This document shows, piece by piece, positions 18,934 to 29,800 of a stretch of DNA of 64,000 nt (positions are counted from its first letter, which is position 1; every line of letters starts with the position of its first letter). The stretch comes from Erinaceus europaeus (Eukaryota; Chordata; Mammalia; Eulipotyphla; Erinaceidae). The position numbers were made by a program, and so were the translations under genes. The DNA lies in assembly GCF_950295315.1 (NCBI RefSeq), contig NC_080168.1:64999838-65063837 (forward strand), in the 5' to 3' direction. The notes under the pieces were generated by a model. It did no database searches and was not told the origin of the DNA. It saw nothing but the letters and a program-made list of their open reading frames with translations.

Positions 18934-19635
18934 GACCTTTGCTTTCCCTAATGCTAGGATTACCTGGGAGCTAGCTAATGGTCACTGGTTCTAGGAAAAC
19001 ACACAAAGGTGGGACTTTGGAGTCCCTACCTGTACACTGGCTCAGCGACAGGTCTCTCAGCACTGCCTGACCTCCTCTGGCCTCTGGGTTAATTAGAACA
19101 GAGGTGTCTTGCATGCTCCCCTGTTCACTGACTGCACCCCAGCCATATGTATTTTTCCAGCCTAAGTACCCAACATGGAGTTCAACCCCATCCTCTTGAT
19201 CGCCATAACATAACAAGGAAACAAATATTCATATAACCAATTCAGACATAGGAACGAAAGAAGGATGATCTGTCTTCCTAAACATGTTGGTATATGAGAA
19301 TTTTTCAGACAGTATGTGGAAAATTCCTCAGTCTCATATTATCATACTCATTACCTATCACTGCTGAAGAGAACCAGTCTTTTAAATTTTATTTTCCTGG
19401 GGAGTTAACAGCTTACAGTTTAGTATTTAACACATGGGCATAGCCTCTCATCTCTCCTTCACCAGGACAGGTGGTCAGAACTTGAGGGCATCAAGCTGAC
19501 TGAGACAAGACAGAGAGAGAAAGACCAATACTGAACTTAAGAACAGAGAACCAATCTTTGGCATATGTTTGGCTTCTATGTATAAAATGGTGACATCTTG
19601 AATGTTTGAACATTCTTCTTCTTTCTGAAATAGTA
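18934..19635. other. Single-copy DNA
   Basis: No transposon recognised. An 81-codon minus-strand frame at 18971-19216 ends near a consensus donor (ACAG|GTAGGG) but lacks a convincing acceptor. Confidence 0.3.
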
Positions 19636-19774
19636 TTTCCTTATTTACTTTGGATAGAGACAGAGAGAAAAAAAATATCTGAGACAGAAAGAAATTGAGA
19701 AGGGGTAGATGGAGGGAGGAAGGGAGGGAAGGAGAGAGACAGAGACAGAGACAGACAGAAAGACAGACAGACAG

Positions 19775-19810
<36 letters not shown>

Positions 19811-19925
19811 AGAGCACTACTTCACCACTCATGAAGCTTCCCTCCTGCAGGTGGGGACTGGGGGCTTGAACACAGGTCCTTGTATATTGTCACATGTGCC
19901 CTCAACCAGAAGCACCACCACCCAA
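19636..19925 (-). mobile_element. SINE, class B, minus strand, with expanded GA tract
   Basis: Head complement ACATGTGCCCTCAACCAGAAGCACCACCACCC, CTGCAGGTGGGGACTGGGGGC, GAAGCTTCCC, then about 130 bp of purine-rich GGGAGGAAGG, AGACAGAC and AGAGAGAG repeats (19677-19806) where normal copies have about 60 bp. TTATTTACTTTGGATAGAGACAG is the tail end. Confidence 0.88.
19677..19806 (-). repeat. Purine-rich (GA)/(GACA)/(GGAA) tract inside SINE
   Basis: A composite of GGGA, GACAGA, CAGACAGA and a perfect GA run at about 19780-19806. It is the strand-reversed equivalent of the CT-rich block that expanded at 3291-3740. Confidence 0.93.
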
Positions 19926-19928
19926 CCA

Positions 19929-20262
19929 CTGAACATTTTTTTTTTTTTTGCCTCCAGGGTTATCACTGGGGCTTGGTGCTTACACCACTTATCCACTGCT
20001 CCTGGAGGCTAATTTTTTTCCCATTGTTGCCCTTGTTGTTTATGGTTGTTGTGGTTATTATTATTATTGATGTTGTTGTTGTTGAATAGGATAGAGAGAA
20101 ATTGAGAGAGATGGGGAAGACAGAGACGGGGAGAGACAGATAGACACCTGCAGGCCCGCTTCACTGCTTGTGAAGCACTGCAGGTGGGGACCTGGGGACT
20201 GGAACTAGGATCCTTACGCCGGTCCCTGTGTGCTTAACCCTCTGCTCTACCATCCTGGCGCC
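19929..20262 (-). mobile_element. SINE, class A, minus strand, with 3' module
   Basis: TTGCCTCCAGGGTTATCACTGGGGC...CTGCTCCTGGAGGC shows the complementary ends of the 3' module. TTGCCCTTGTTGTTTATGG, GACAGAGACGGGGAGAGACAG, CACCTGCAGGCCCGCTTCACTGC, and a shortened head complement GTGTGCTTAACCCTCTGCTCTACC follow. Confidence 0.92.
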
Positions 20263-20464
20263 CTGAAAATTATTCTTTAACAACCTTCCATAGACCCCAG
20301 CTTCCTTCAATACAAGTGCAAGTGCCATCTTGTCATGGAAATGCTCCTGTCAGGAGAGAGAAGTCATGCTGTGGTACAAGTGCTATGTGCCATCCCTTTT
20401 CCTTGCTATAGTTTGCCCCCAGCACCTAGCTCCACCTGATTCTGCACTTTAATTTCTGTACCAC

Positions 20465-20580
20465 CTCTCCCACCAGGGCAAAAACTGAGCCTAGGGACTT
20501 ATTCCCTACTGACTAGAGCAATATCTGGCACAGATGGTGTGCGAAATGAGTACTAACTGCACAAATGAACAGCTGATAGT
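20465..20580 (+). mobile_element. L2-like LINE 3' end relic
   Basis: The series 'ACTGAGCCTAGGGACTTATT ... ATATCTGGCACAGATGGTGTGCGAAATGAGTACTAACTGCACAAATGAA' follows the typical L2 3' end pattern (stated from memory). Strongly diverged, as expected for an element older than the placental radiation. Confidence 0.5.
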
Positions 20581-21884
20581 CAGTGTCCCCTCTCCTAAAG
20601 GCCCAGCTATATGATATGAAACCACACTTTTCAGCCTCACACTTAGAATTCAGGTGCAGACTGAAAGGGTGTTTTCTTCTGTCTCCACTAAATCACTCTT
20701 CTGGATCATTTCTAAGACAGGTGCCTTTGTAAATTCAGTTTTTTTCCCCCCATCTGTTAATGGCAATAAACAACACACTTGACCTATCATCTACAATCTC
20801 GCTTACAGCATTTGAACTTTTCAAAGTGAAGGACAGTCTAAGTGCCCAAGGACATTACCACTGCTGTGAGCTAGTCACATGATTATCTAGGAGTGGTGAC
20901 TTAGAGGCAGGATGATCTTCAACCTGAAAACTGCTTCCCTAGACACAACTGCAAGGAAAGCCTTTTCTTCTCTAGCTGAGAAGTATCAGTGGGCCTCCTC
21001 CTTAGACAGCATGTGAAGAAAAGAAAAAACTAACTTCTCAAGATGGCATCCCCTTGCAAATGCACCGGGAAGTGTCCGGCTGTCAGGTGATACTGAGCTC
21101 ACAGATAGGTGTGTATCTCGATGACAACCCTGTGGAGAGTGACTCTTCCAACTTCCTATTTCTTTGGCACCTGAGCACCAGAAAAACTCAGCATTTTCCA
21201 AGATAGTTTATTTTCCTTCCCTGATCAAGAGAAAAATGTCTAGGGAGTGAGTGTCTTCCCTAAAACAACAAACGACTCCCTTTGAGTTCCTTGCCCTCAG
21301 AGAAAATAAGCCGACCTCAGAGATTTGAGTTTCCATAACCTCAGCAGTTGTAGACAGTAAACTGAATAGTGGGAGACTTTTCACCAATGGTAATGATCTG
21401 GTGATAAGTGCCCACTCCCCCTCTACCCCTCCCCCGTCCCCCCCCCCCCCCACCTCAGTCTGTTTTTGGAAGCAGAAACCCATGAGGAATCCTTGCCTTG
21501 GAAAGACTCTGAGGTTTAGCAGCTTAGACAGCAGGGCTGGGAATATGCTAACAGAGACAAGCAGAGAAACACAGGCACCCACATCCACTGCAAGGGCAGC
21601 AGAGACATTCTCATGACCTCCCCATCCTGGTTCACCAGACACTAGGGAGCTTTTCAGGTGGCTTCTGTGAGGAAGCAGGAATGGCTACTCATTCCTCCTC
21701 TGCCAGTGAGGAAAGGGAAAGGCCTGAAGACTTAGTGATTTACAAAATCACAAAATAACAGAGGTAAAATTCCACACTGTTCCCAGAACCAGAGTTCTGT
21801 GTCCCCACTCCCTCCACTGGAAACTGCAGTGATTCTCCCAAGCTCACAGATATAGGTTAACTATTATTTCTATATCTATGAATC
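20581..21884. other. Single-copy DNA
   Basis: No repeat recognised apart from a C run at 21437-21451. A 144-codon minus-strand frame (21208-21642) crosses that C run and has no recognisable domain, so I treat it as chance. Confidence 0.4.
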
Positions 21885-21897
21885 TATCTCCCCATTT

Positions 21898-22214
21898 TTT
21901 CCCTTTTTTTTGCCTCCAGGGTTATCGATGGGGCTCAGTGCCTGCACCATGAATCCACTGCTCCTAGAGACCATTTTCTTCCCATTTTGTTGCCTTATGA
22001 TTATTGTTGTTATTATTTTCATTGTTGTTGGATAGGACAGAGAGAAATCGAGAGAGGAGGGGGAAGATAGAGAGGGGTAGAGAAAGATAAGACATCTGCA
22101 GACCTGCTTCACTACTTGTGAAGTGGCCCCCTTGCAGGTGGAGAGCCAGGGGCTCAAACCAGGATCCTTATGCTGATTCTTGCACTTTGTGCCATGTGCA
22201 CTTAACCTGCTATG
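21898..22214 (-). mobile_element. SINE, class A, minus strand, with 3' module
   Basis: Module TTTGCCTCCAGGGTTATCGATGG...GCTCCTAGAGACC, TTTTGTTGCC, GATAGAGAGGGGTAGAG, CTGCAGACCTGCTTCAC and TGTGCACTTAACCTGC. Target duplication TATCTCCCCATTT at 21885-21897 and 22215-22227. Confidence 0.94.
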
Positions 22215-22849
22215 TATCTCCCCATTTCTTCTATGATTTTGCCTTCTCTTCCATTTTAAGTCTCAGCCACACCTATTACTACTTCTGAACGTCTTTCCCT
22301 TTTTTCTTCTTCTCTAAGTCTTGATGGAGTTGGGTTTCAGAGCCCTCTAGTCATCTTCCCCTAACATTTTCCCCCCTCTGGGAGTACAGACCAAATTCTT
22401 TTGGGGGTGCAGAAAGTAGGAAGTTTGGCTTCTGTAATGGCTTCTCTGCTAGACATGACCCAGGGACTTTTGTAGGAAAAGATGTGAGGTTGTAGTACAC
22501 TCACTCAGTTCATCTCCCCTGTAGCCCTCTTCTGCTCTGCTGTGGACACCATATCTGCAAATTCCCTACCACCTCCCCTAGTCTCCCAAACCAACTCAAA
22601 AGATACTAGCAAGAAGGCAACAACCTTCCACCCCAAGGCAGCTGAGGGTTTCTGCTGTGTGCCTCCAAGCAAACTGGCTAAGGAACGGATATATTTGGAG
22701 AGTCTGAGTGTAGGGAGACTGACTTTATGGAGCTCACACTCCCCTGGCTGATGACTCAGAAGCTTCTCACCAGTTAGGCAACTGTAAACTCAGGTGAAAT
22801 TCATCTCTCCTGTCACAGCAGTACTACAGCAGCAGTCACTGAAGTGACA

Positions 22850-22955
22850 GTCTGGGTCATGGAGGCAGATGGTATCCTGGTTCCACTTCTACTCAACCTC
22901 TAAATCTGAGTTTGCTCAGCTGTAAAATAGAGGTGACACAGCCAACATTTCTAGT
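22850..22955 (+). mobile_element. MIR relic
   Basis: GGTCATGGAGGCAGATGGTATCCTGGTTCC and CAACCTCTAAATCTGAGTTTGCTCAGCTGTAAAATAGAGGTGAC match the order of the MIR core and 3' part (tRNA-derived, L2-tailed ancient SINE), with internal loss. Confidence 0.65.
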
Positions 22956-22977
22956 AGTTACTGACTGCCAGACTTTA

Positions 22978-23190
22978 TTCTTGTGTTTTGCTTTCCTAAA
23001 CTAACACAGTGCCCCCAATAACCCTAGGAGGTAGCTGCCTCTGTGACAGGATTCTTGAGTTGCCACCACAATTCTGGGGGAAGAAGGTGCTCTTATTTCA
23101 CCTACTTTCCTCAGAGGAAACTGAGGCACAGAGAAATTGCATGTGGTAATCAAAGAACAAGTGGTGCTGCTGGGGATGACAGCCCATCTG
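22978..23190 (-). mobile_element. MIR-like relic, minus strand, first copy of a local pair
   Basis: CCCCCAATAACCCTAGGAGGTAG...TTTCCTCAGAGGAAACTGAGGCACAGAGAAATTGC reads as the complement of MIR. A ~50 bp stretch (CCTCTGTGACAGGATTCTTGAG...GGGGAAGAAGGTGCTC) sits where standard MIR has a few bases. The same stretch recurs at 24138-24290. Confidence 0.55.
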
Positions 23191-24137
23191 CCTAAAGGCC
23201 ATGATCTTAAATACCATGCATGGGATTACATCATACCAGAGTTCCCCATTTGCCAGAGGGATACAGTCAACTCAAGTCACATGTTTGTGAGTGAAAAACA
23301 TTGGGAAAGCATGGCTGAAGAGCTGCCTTCTCTGCTTGCATCTAAATAAACAGAACTGATAGACACCATCAAAGTCTCTGGCTTTGATTTCATTGTTTCT
23401 GGGTTTCCCCCCCTCGGTGGGGAATTTTGTGAAGTTTCCATGAGAAAAGGGATCCTGTAGTCATGTAAAATAATCACCAAGAAAAATGCAGGAATGGGTA
23501 TTGGTAAGCCATATGAGGAAATGGCTAACAAGATGTTTGTCTCCATATTAGCCTGAAGCCTCCCCAACCAAACTTGCCATTTCACAATGGACAAAAGGGC
23601 AAGAAGCTGCCCCTAGAGGGTGCCAAAATGACACCCCCCCCCCAGGTCCTGCATCTGAAGGTTTCTGGATGGCCTTTCAGAAGGCTCTGGAGGCCTTCCA
23701 TTAGTTTGGGTTGGGGGCCAGGGTCTCCCAGAAAGCTAACTGCAGCTGCTGGGTGATAAAAGCTCCACGGCAACCAGAGTTCTGGGAGCATCTACTGCAA
23801 CCACAAAGTGCTTTGCTGGCACAGGACTCCCCCAGCCTCTGGAACCAGATACCAGGGGATGTTGTTGAGTCCCCGTCTTGGAAGGTTTCCAAAGGTAGGG
23901 GAAAGTGTTGCTCTCCATCAGTCTGAAGGCTGTGGGGCACAGCCTGTTTGCAGGCATAGTACACAGGCTTGTGTGCCACTCGGGCCAGGGTTGACAAGCT
24001 ATGTGGAGAATGCCCCGACTCTGCAAATATGACAGACTCACTTTTAAAAAAAAATGCCAAGAGAAATTTCACTTGAACAGAAGCACATACCCTTGGTGAG
24101 CTCCCGGTCTGGAGTTCTGCATGTAGCTCCTGGCTGG

Positions 24138-24290
24138 CTGGTGTTTTGTTTTCCTGATTTAATGCCTCCAATGACCCTGGGAGGTGGGCTCTTTCATGAT
24201 AAGACTCATGGGTTGCCTCCACCCTTTTGGGGAAGAAGGTGCTCTTATTACATCTACTTTACACTGGAGAAAAATGGACTTTTCCCAAAG
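24138..24290 (-). mobile_element. MIR-like relic, minus strand, second copy of a local pair
   Basis: GTTTTGTTTTCCTGATTTAATGCC, CCAATGACCCTGGGAGGTGGGC, GGGGAAGAAGGTGCTCTTATTACATCTACTTTACACTGGAG align with 22978-23115, 1.16 kb upstream, including the non-MIR insert. Confidence 0.5.
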
Positions 24291-24837
24291 ATGTCCTCTG
24301 TGGAGATGGTGAAGTAGAGCCTGAACAGAGCTCTCCTCTGTAGTCAGATGTCTCTTCAGGAAAATTGAGATGGACAGAGCTAAGTCCTGGAGGTTTCCCT
24401 GTTAGGGTAAAGCCACTGCTCATTCTTCAGCACTGTCTTTGAGCTAGGCATTGATGTACTTAATGGCTGGTATTGGCTGATGAGACTAAATTACATGAAG
24501 GAATGGCTTTCATCATATTGCTCAATTTAGGGATTTCTCTCATTTCAAAGGCAAGACTAATTACCTCTAGAAAATGTTAAGCAATTACCCACTAATAATA
24601 GCAGAGAAGATGTTTGTGGAATAGTCAGTTCAGTGAGGGAGGGGTGCTGTGGGGGTGGGGCTGGGGAGGGGAGGGGAGAAAAGAGACTTTTAGATTTAAA
24701 TTAATGTTGACAATGGAAAACTATGCTAAGCTCTTAAAGACTTAAATGGAGAGAGACACAAGGCTATATTGTCTTAGCCCTGCTGTGGCCTTGGTCCTCA
24801 AACCATTCCATTCTTTTGTTAATTTTCAGGAATTGGC
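24291..24837. other. Single-copy DNA
   Basis: Nothing recognised. A G-rich segment lies at 24636-24679 (GGGGGTGGGGCTGGGGAGGGGAGGGG) and may be capable of forming a quadruplex. Confidence 0.4.
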
Positions 24838-24852
24838 AGGAAGACCTATTTG

Positions 24853-25070
24853 GTTTTTTAAAAAATTTATTTATTTATTATTGGATAGAGATAGAGAGAA
24901 ATTGAAAGGAGTGGGGGAGATAGAGAGGGAGAGGAAGACAGAGAGACACCTACAGCCCTACTTCACCACTTGTGAAGCTTTCCCTCTACAGGCAGAAACC
25001 AGGGGCTTGAACCTGGGACCTTGTGCACTGTAATGTGTGCACTTAACCAGTTGCGTGACTGCCTGGCCCC
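24853..25070 (-). mobile_element. SINE, class B, minus strand
   Basis: TTATTTATTTATTATTGGATAGAGATAGAG tail complement, CACCTACAGCCCTACTTCACC, GGGGCTTGAACCTGGGACC (B-box complement) and GTGTGCACTTAACCAGTTGCGTGACTGCC (A-box complement). Perfect 15 bp duplication AGGAAGACCTATTTG at 24838-24852 and 25071-25085. Confidence 0.95.
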
Positions 25071-25085
25071 AGGAAGACCTATTTG

Positions 25086-25348
25086 ATACACACTCCCTAA
25101 GATTTCTGTCAGTTTTTCTATGCTCTGAGAGTGGAAGGGGCCCACTTTCCTGACAACCAGTAGACTATTGCAAAGGTGTGTGAGTTCTGCATTACAAGAG
25201 GAATATAGAAGAGTCCAGTCTGGGAGTTGGAACTATAGCCAGGGACCTCTTACTTGACTCTGTATTCAAGTACCCATGATCTGGTATCATGACATTGGAG
25301 TTTGGGCACAAGTGGTGGCATTCAAATGCCTAGGCCCTGCCTGGAATG

Positions 25349-25402
<54 letters not shown>

Positions 25403-25970
25403 CTTGTGCCTAATTTCAAGACACAGGAAGAATGAGGAAGCTTCCCATCAAATTTTGCTGCAATTTTCTTATATCAGTAACTTCTGGCAAAGGGTTCAGA
25501 AGAATGAATGATCAATGCTATTCTCCTCCTTTATTCCTCCAGTGCAAGGAGTACTTCTCCCAGGTAACATGCTAGACTACCCTCCTTGCAGTGAGGACAG
25601 GGCTCTCATACATTCCCAGGATTGAGCCTTGGATCCCTAGGGGAGAGCTAGTCAGGAAACAACTGGACACACTTGAAGGGATGGTTCATCATGGCCCTTA
25701 CAGGGACACATAACTATGTTTCTGTGACTAAAACAGGATGACATCTCTAAGTCCCTTGGCACCACCGGGTGCAGGTGATAACCTTCATCCTGACACCAGT
25801 CGTAGGCTGGCTCCTGTTAGAATAATGCTCTGGAGTCACCGGAACACATTTCAATTTATTTCTCTGATTCCCTGATAAGATTATCTAAGAACCCCCAAAT
25901 AAGGCCTAAATTAAAATGAGTTTACAGGAGCTGACTTTTAGGTGGAAGCTCAGAGTTTCAAAGATTCTGC
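25086..25970. other. Single-copy DNA with one AC microsatellite
   Basis: Outside the AC run at 25350-25399 nothing was recognised. The region ends at the left target duplication of the L1. Confidence 0.4.
25350..25399 (+). repeat. (AC)25 microsatellite
   Basis: Perfect 50 bp AC run, not associated with a recognisable retroposon tail. Confidence 0.98.
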
Positions 25971-25987
25971 AAGAAAAGGGAAACTAT

Positions 25988-27076
25988 CCCCACACCTATG
26001 GACATCTAATCTTTGATAAGGGGGCCCAAAGGATTAAATGGAAGAAGAAGGCTCTCTTCAATAAATGGTGCTGGGACATACAGAAGAATGAAGTTGAACC
26101 ACTTTATCTCACCAGAAACAAAAATCAACTCCAAATGGATCAAAGGCCTGGATGTCAGACCAGAAACAATCAAATACTTAGAGGAAAACATTGGTAAAAC
26201 AGTTTCCCACCTACACCTCAAGGACATCTTTGATGAATCAAACCCAATTACAAGGAAGACTAAAGCAGAAACAAACCAATGGGACTACATCAAATTGAAA
26301 AGCTTCTGCACAGCCAAAGAAACTATTAAACAAACAAAGAGACCCCTCACAGAATGGGAGAAGATCTTCACATGCCATACATCAGACAAGAAACTAATCA
26401 CCAAAATATATAAAGAGCTCAGCAAACTTAGCACCAAAAAAGCAAATGACCCCATCCAAAAATGGACAGAGGATATGAACAAAACATTCACCTCAGAGGA
26501 GATCCAAAAGGCTAACAAACATATGAAAAACTGCTCTAGGTCACTGATTGTCAGAGAAATGCAAATTAAGACAACACTAAGATACCACCTCACTCCTGTA
26601 AGAATGGAATACATCAAAAAGGACAGCAGCAACAAATGCTGGAGAGGTTGTGGGGACAGAGCAACCCTTTTACATTGCTGGTGGGAATGTAAATTGGTAC
26701 AGCCTCTGTGGAGAGCAGTCTGGAAAACTCTCAGAAGGCTAGACATGGACCTTCCATATGACCCAGTAATTCCTCTCCTGGGGTTATACCCCAAGGACTC
26801 CATAACACCCAACCAAAAAGAGGTGTGTACTCCTATCTTCATAGCAGCACAATTCAGAATAGCTAAAACCTGGAAGCAACCCAGGTGCCCAAACAGATGA
26901 GTGGCTGAGAAAGCTGTGGTATATATACACAATGGGATACTATGCAGCTATCAAGAACAATGAACCCACCTTCTCTGACCCATCTTGGACAGAGCTAGAA
27001 GGAATTATGTTAAGTGAGCTAAGTCAGAAAGATAAAGATGAGTATGGGATGATCCCACTCATCAACAGAAGCTGAG
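25988..27076 (+). pseudogene. L1 ORF2 C-terminal part, frameshifted
   Basis: Encodes the end of LINE-1 ORF2: HLIFDKGAQRIKW and KALFNKWCWD in one frame, then a shift near 26085-26095 into the frame with NHFISPETKINSKWIKGLDV, FTCHTSDKKLITKIYKELSK and the Cys motif [19 protein letters not shown] second shift, a 2-base deletion relative to the copy at 1-870, occurs near 26893, after which [19 protein letters not shown] and [11 protein letters not shown] follow to a TGA at about 27074-27076. The endonuclease and catalytic FADD-type motif regions are absent because of 5' truncation. Confidence 0.93.
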
Positions 27077-28426
27077 GAAGAAGATATGAAAGGGAAACTA
27101 AAACAGGACCTGACCAAATTATAAGTAGAGCACCAAAGTAAAAACCCTGTGGTGAGGGCTAGACATGCAGCTTCTTGGGTCAGTGGGGGGTGGGAGTGGG
27201 TGGGAGGGATGAGTCACAGTCTTTGGTGGTGGGAATGGTGTTTATGTACACTCCTAGTAAAATGTAGTCATATAAATCACTAGTTAATTAATATGAGAGG
27301 GGGAAAATTAATTGTATATCTCGAAATTTTTTAAAATACAGACTGAATCTTTTTAATATATAGGCTGTGTATTTGATATGCGGACTCTCTCAAAAGCCTA
27401 GACCAAGTAGATCAGAAGCAACCAATAGCATAGCTATATACAAGATACTGGGTACTATACAGCAAACCGTAACAAAAGGACTTTTCAAAGTTAACCCAAT
27501 TACCAAATAATATGATGATAACATTAACTATCGATTGTCTTTTGGAACCCTAAGACAGCAGGAACCTCACATCTCCACTATAGAGCCTCAACTTCCCCCA
27601 GTCCTGGAACCCTTGGATAGGGCCCACTTTCCCGTATGCCTCTCCCAATCCATATCAAATAATATTGCATCTGCTGATCACAACCTAATCAACGCAACGA
27701 TGGCCACCTCAACATGCTTCACTTCAGACTGTGTCCAGAAACTTCACGTATGGAATGGCAACCCTTCAGCTTCATTACTTGGTGAGACCTTTCCTTTCAT
27801 AGTATACTCTAATTCCATCTCAGGTGGTTCACTTTCTAACAAAGTCCCAAAACCTAGATAAACACCAGTTTCTGTGAGAGAGAGCATATGTTCACACGTA
27901 TCCATAAACTACTGCAAAATATATACCTGAAAGCAGAAGTACACTAGAGTTTGCAGTGAGTATCCCCCTAAAACTTCCTCTCCACTAGTCCAAGCTTTGG
28001 GTCCATGATTGCTCAACAATTTGTTTGGCTTTGTATGTTAACTCTCTTTTCAGTCATCAAGTTCCAGATGTTATCAGGATGCCGGCCAGGCTTCCCTGGA
28101 CTGAAGACCCCACCAATGTGTCCTGGAGCTCAGCTTCCCCAGAGACACACCCTACTAGGGAAAGAGAGAGGCAGACTGGGAGTATGGACTGACCAGTCAA
28201 TGCCCATGTTCAGCGGGGAAGCAATTACAGAAGCCAGACCTTCCACCTTCTACAACCCACAATGACCCTGGGTCCATGTTCCCAGAGGGATAGAGAGTGG
28301 GAAAGCTATCAGGGGAGGGGGTGGGATATGGAGATTGGGTGGTGGGAATTGTGTGGAGTTGTACCCCTCCTACCCTATGGTTTTGTTAATTTATCCTTTC
28401 TTAAATAAAAAAAATAAAAATAAAAA
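25988..28426 (+). mobile_element. L1 LINE, 5'-truncated, complete 3' end
   Basis: The element begins in late ORF2 and extends through an unusually long 3' UTR (about 27079-28400) to TGTACCCCTCCTACCCTATGG and an A-rich tail (28405-28428). A perfect 17 bp duplication, AAGAAAAGGGAAACTAT, stands at 25971-25987 and 28427-28443, which fixes both ends. The 3' UTR carries a G-rich run at about 27180-27210. No reverse transcriptase core is present, so the copy cannot move on its own. Two frameshifts in ORF2 show it is a fossil, but the intact duplication suggests it is not very old. Confidence 0.97.
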
Positions 28427-28585
28427 AAGAAAAGGGAAACTATTATTTGCTGTTATGAGCACTGAGAGAGCTGAGTTTTTTTTTTTTTTTCTGGTAGGCA
28501 GCAGCCAACATACTGTAAGATACCTGTATTAGATAGTCCAGTCTCTGCTGTCAGGGTCAAGTCAAGGAAAATAAGAACACTCACC

Positions 28586-28789
28586 TTTGGTCTGGCTGGT
28601 AGAGTGTACATGCCACCTTGAGCAAGGACCTCGATTTGAGCCCTGGGTTACCACCTCGGAGTAGGGGAAGAGGGAAGCTTCACAAGTGACGGGTTGGTGC
28701 TGTGGTGTCTCTCCTCTCTGTTGCCTTTCCTCTCTCTCACCTTCTATAAAGGGAAAAAATGAGCAGTGGCAAAAAAAAAAAAAAAAAAA
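28586..28789 (+). mobile_element. SINE, class E
   Basis: GGTCTGGCTGGTAGAGTGTACATGCC, GAGCAAGGACCTCGATTTGAGCCC, GAAGCTTCACAAGTGACGGGTTGG, CT-rich block, GGGAAAAAATGAGCAGTGGC and an A run. Confidence 0.78.
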
Positions 28790-28798
28790 GGAGAAAAG

Positions 28799-28799
<1 letters not shown>

Positions 28800-28847
<48 letters not shown>
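28800..28847 (+). repeat. (GT)24 microsatellite
   Basis: Perfect GT run just beyond the A tail of the SINE, preceded by AGGAGAAAAGAT. Confidence 0.97.
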
Positions 28848-28848
<1 letters not shown>

Positions 28849-29547
28849 TGCAACAGATATGCCAGTTGGAATGGAAATATAAAACTTTTTGTAGCCAGAG
28901 AGTGAAATCGATTAAATTCACTTTGCAGACACCATACAGTATAAAGAGACTTGTTTATCTTCAGTAAAGTTCCAATGATATTCTGTCACTTAACCAACAA
29001 AGTTCAGTTTCCATCATCTTTTTGAAATTAAAAGTCATGTTCTAGCTGATTCACAACTTTGGGCTTACCTGCCTACTTTTCCCCCAGTCATAAAATTTCC
29101 CTGAGATCTTAAGTAGCAGAGCTGGAAAGAAGTCAGAAGTTTGCCATCTCGTTCTTTCATCTTATAAATAAGGGGACTGAGACTTGGAGAAGTGAAGGAA
29201 TTTTCCCAGGTCACACAGCAAGCTAATGACAAACTGGGGTGACAAGTCAGACTTCCTAACTCCCAGTCCAATCAAGATGGGATCCAGATGCCACATATGA
29301 CATGAGATCTTGCCCATAATGGGGCAGTCACTGCAGGACTCCAGCAGAGAACTTTAATGCAGCCACTAACTGAAGGGAGAAGCCAGCAAAAGAGGAAGAC
29401 TCAAGGTCACTTTCTAAGGTCACTTTCTTGGCATCCTCTCAATATGAGCTTAGTGGGACAAAGTCCAATGGCTTAGACCTAAGGAATCATATAGACATTT
29501 CAGATACTAAATGAGAAGTATCTGAATATTACATTTAAAACAAGCAT
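28848..29547. other. Single-copy DNA with an MIR relic
   Basis: Nothing other than the MIR at 29130-29275 was recognised. CAAGGTCACTTTCTAAGGTCACTTTCT at about 29402-29428 is a short tandem duplication. Confidence 0.4.
29130..29275 (-). mobile_element. MIR relic, minus strand
   Basis: CATCTTATAAATAAGGGGACTGAGACTTGGAGAAGTGAAGG and TTTCCCAGGTCACACAGCAAGCTAATGAC are the complement of the MIR core (CCTCAGTTTCCTCATCTGTAAAATG / TGTGACCTTGGGCAAG). Diverged. Confidence 0.75.
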
Positions 29548-29692
29548 GCAGGGCACTGGACAAGTGGCTCACCTGGTGAGGTATATGCTTTGCCATCCAT
29601 GTGACATATAGTTCACATATGGGAATACAGAAGCACTGGGAGAAGCTTCACTGTGGTGGTGTTTCTCCCTTTGTCTCTGAAAAAAGCCAGCT
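29548..29692 (+). mobile_element. SINE, class E, diverged
   Basis: GGGCACTGGACAAGTGGCTCACCTGGTGAGGTATATGC, GAGAAGCTTCACTGTGGTGGTG and TTTCTCCCTTTGTCTCTGAAAAAAGCC follow the order of a class E SINE with much decay. Confidence 0.6.
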
Positions 29693-29800
29693 GGGGTGCT
29701 AAAAACCATGTATGCACGAGACCTTAGAGATGCAAACAAACAGACCTAGTGTGCAGGAACTAATCCTAAAGCAAGATCTTTAGAGAAAAGTCCTCTTTTT

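Noticed and set aside
18843..19216. Further upstream exon on the minus strand at 18971-19216
   Set aside because: An open frame and a fair donor exist but no convincing acceptor or protein similarity.
21208..21642. 144-codon frame on the minus strand
   Set aside because: Crosses a C run that yields low-complexity residues. No domain or flanking signal.
23701..24222. 173-codon open frame on the minus strand
   Set aside because: No recognisable domain, part of it lies in an MIR-like relic, and other frames over the same DNA are also open. Probably chance.
26285..26932. 215-codon frame on the minus strand
   Set aside because: It is the antisense shadow of L1 ORF2.
27535..28265. Frames of 108 and 86 codons
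   Set aside because: They lie in the 3' UTR of the L1 at 25988-28426 and are not known L1 proteins.
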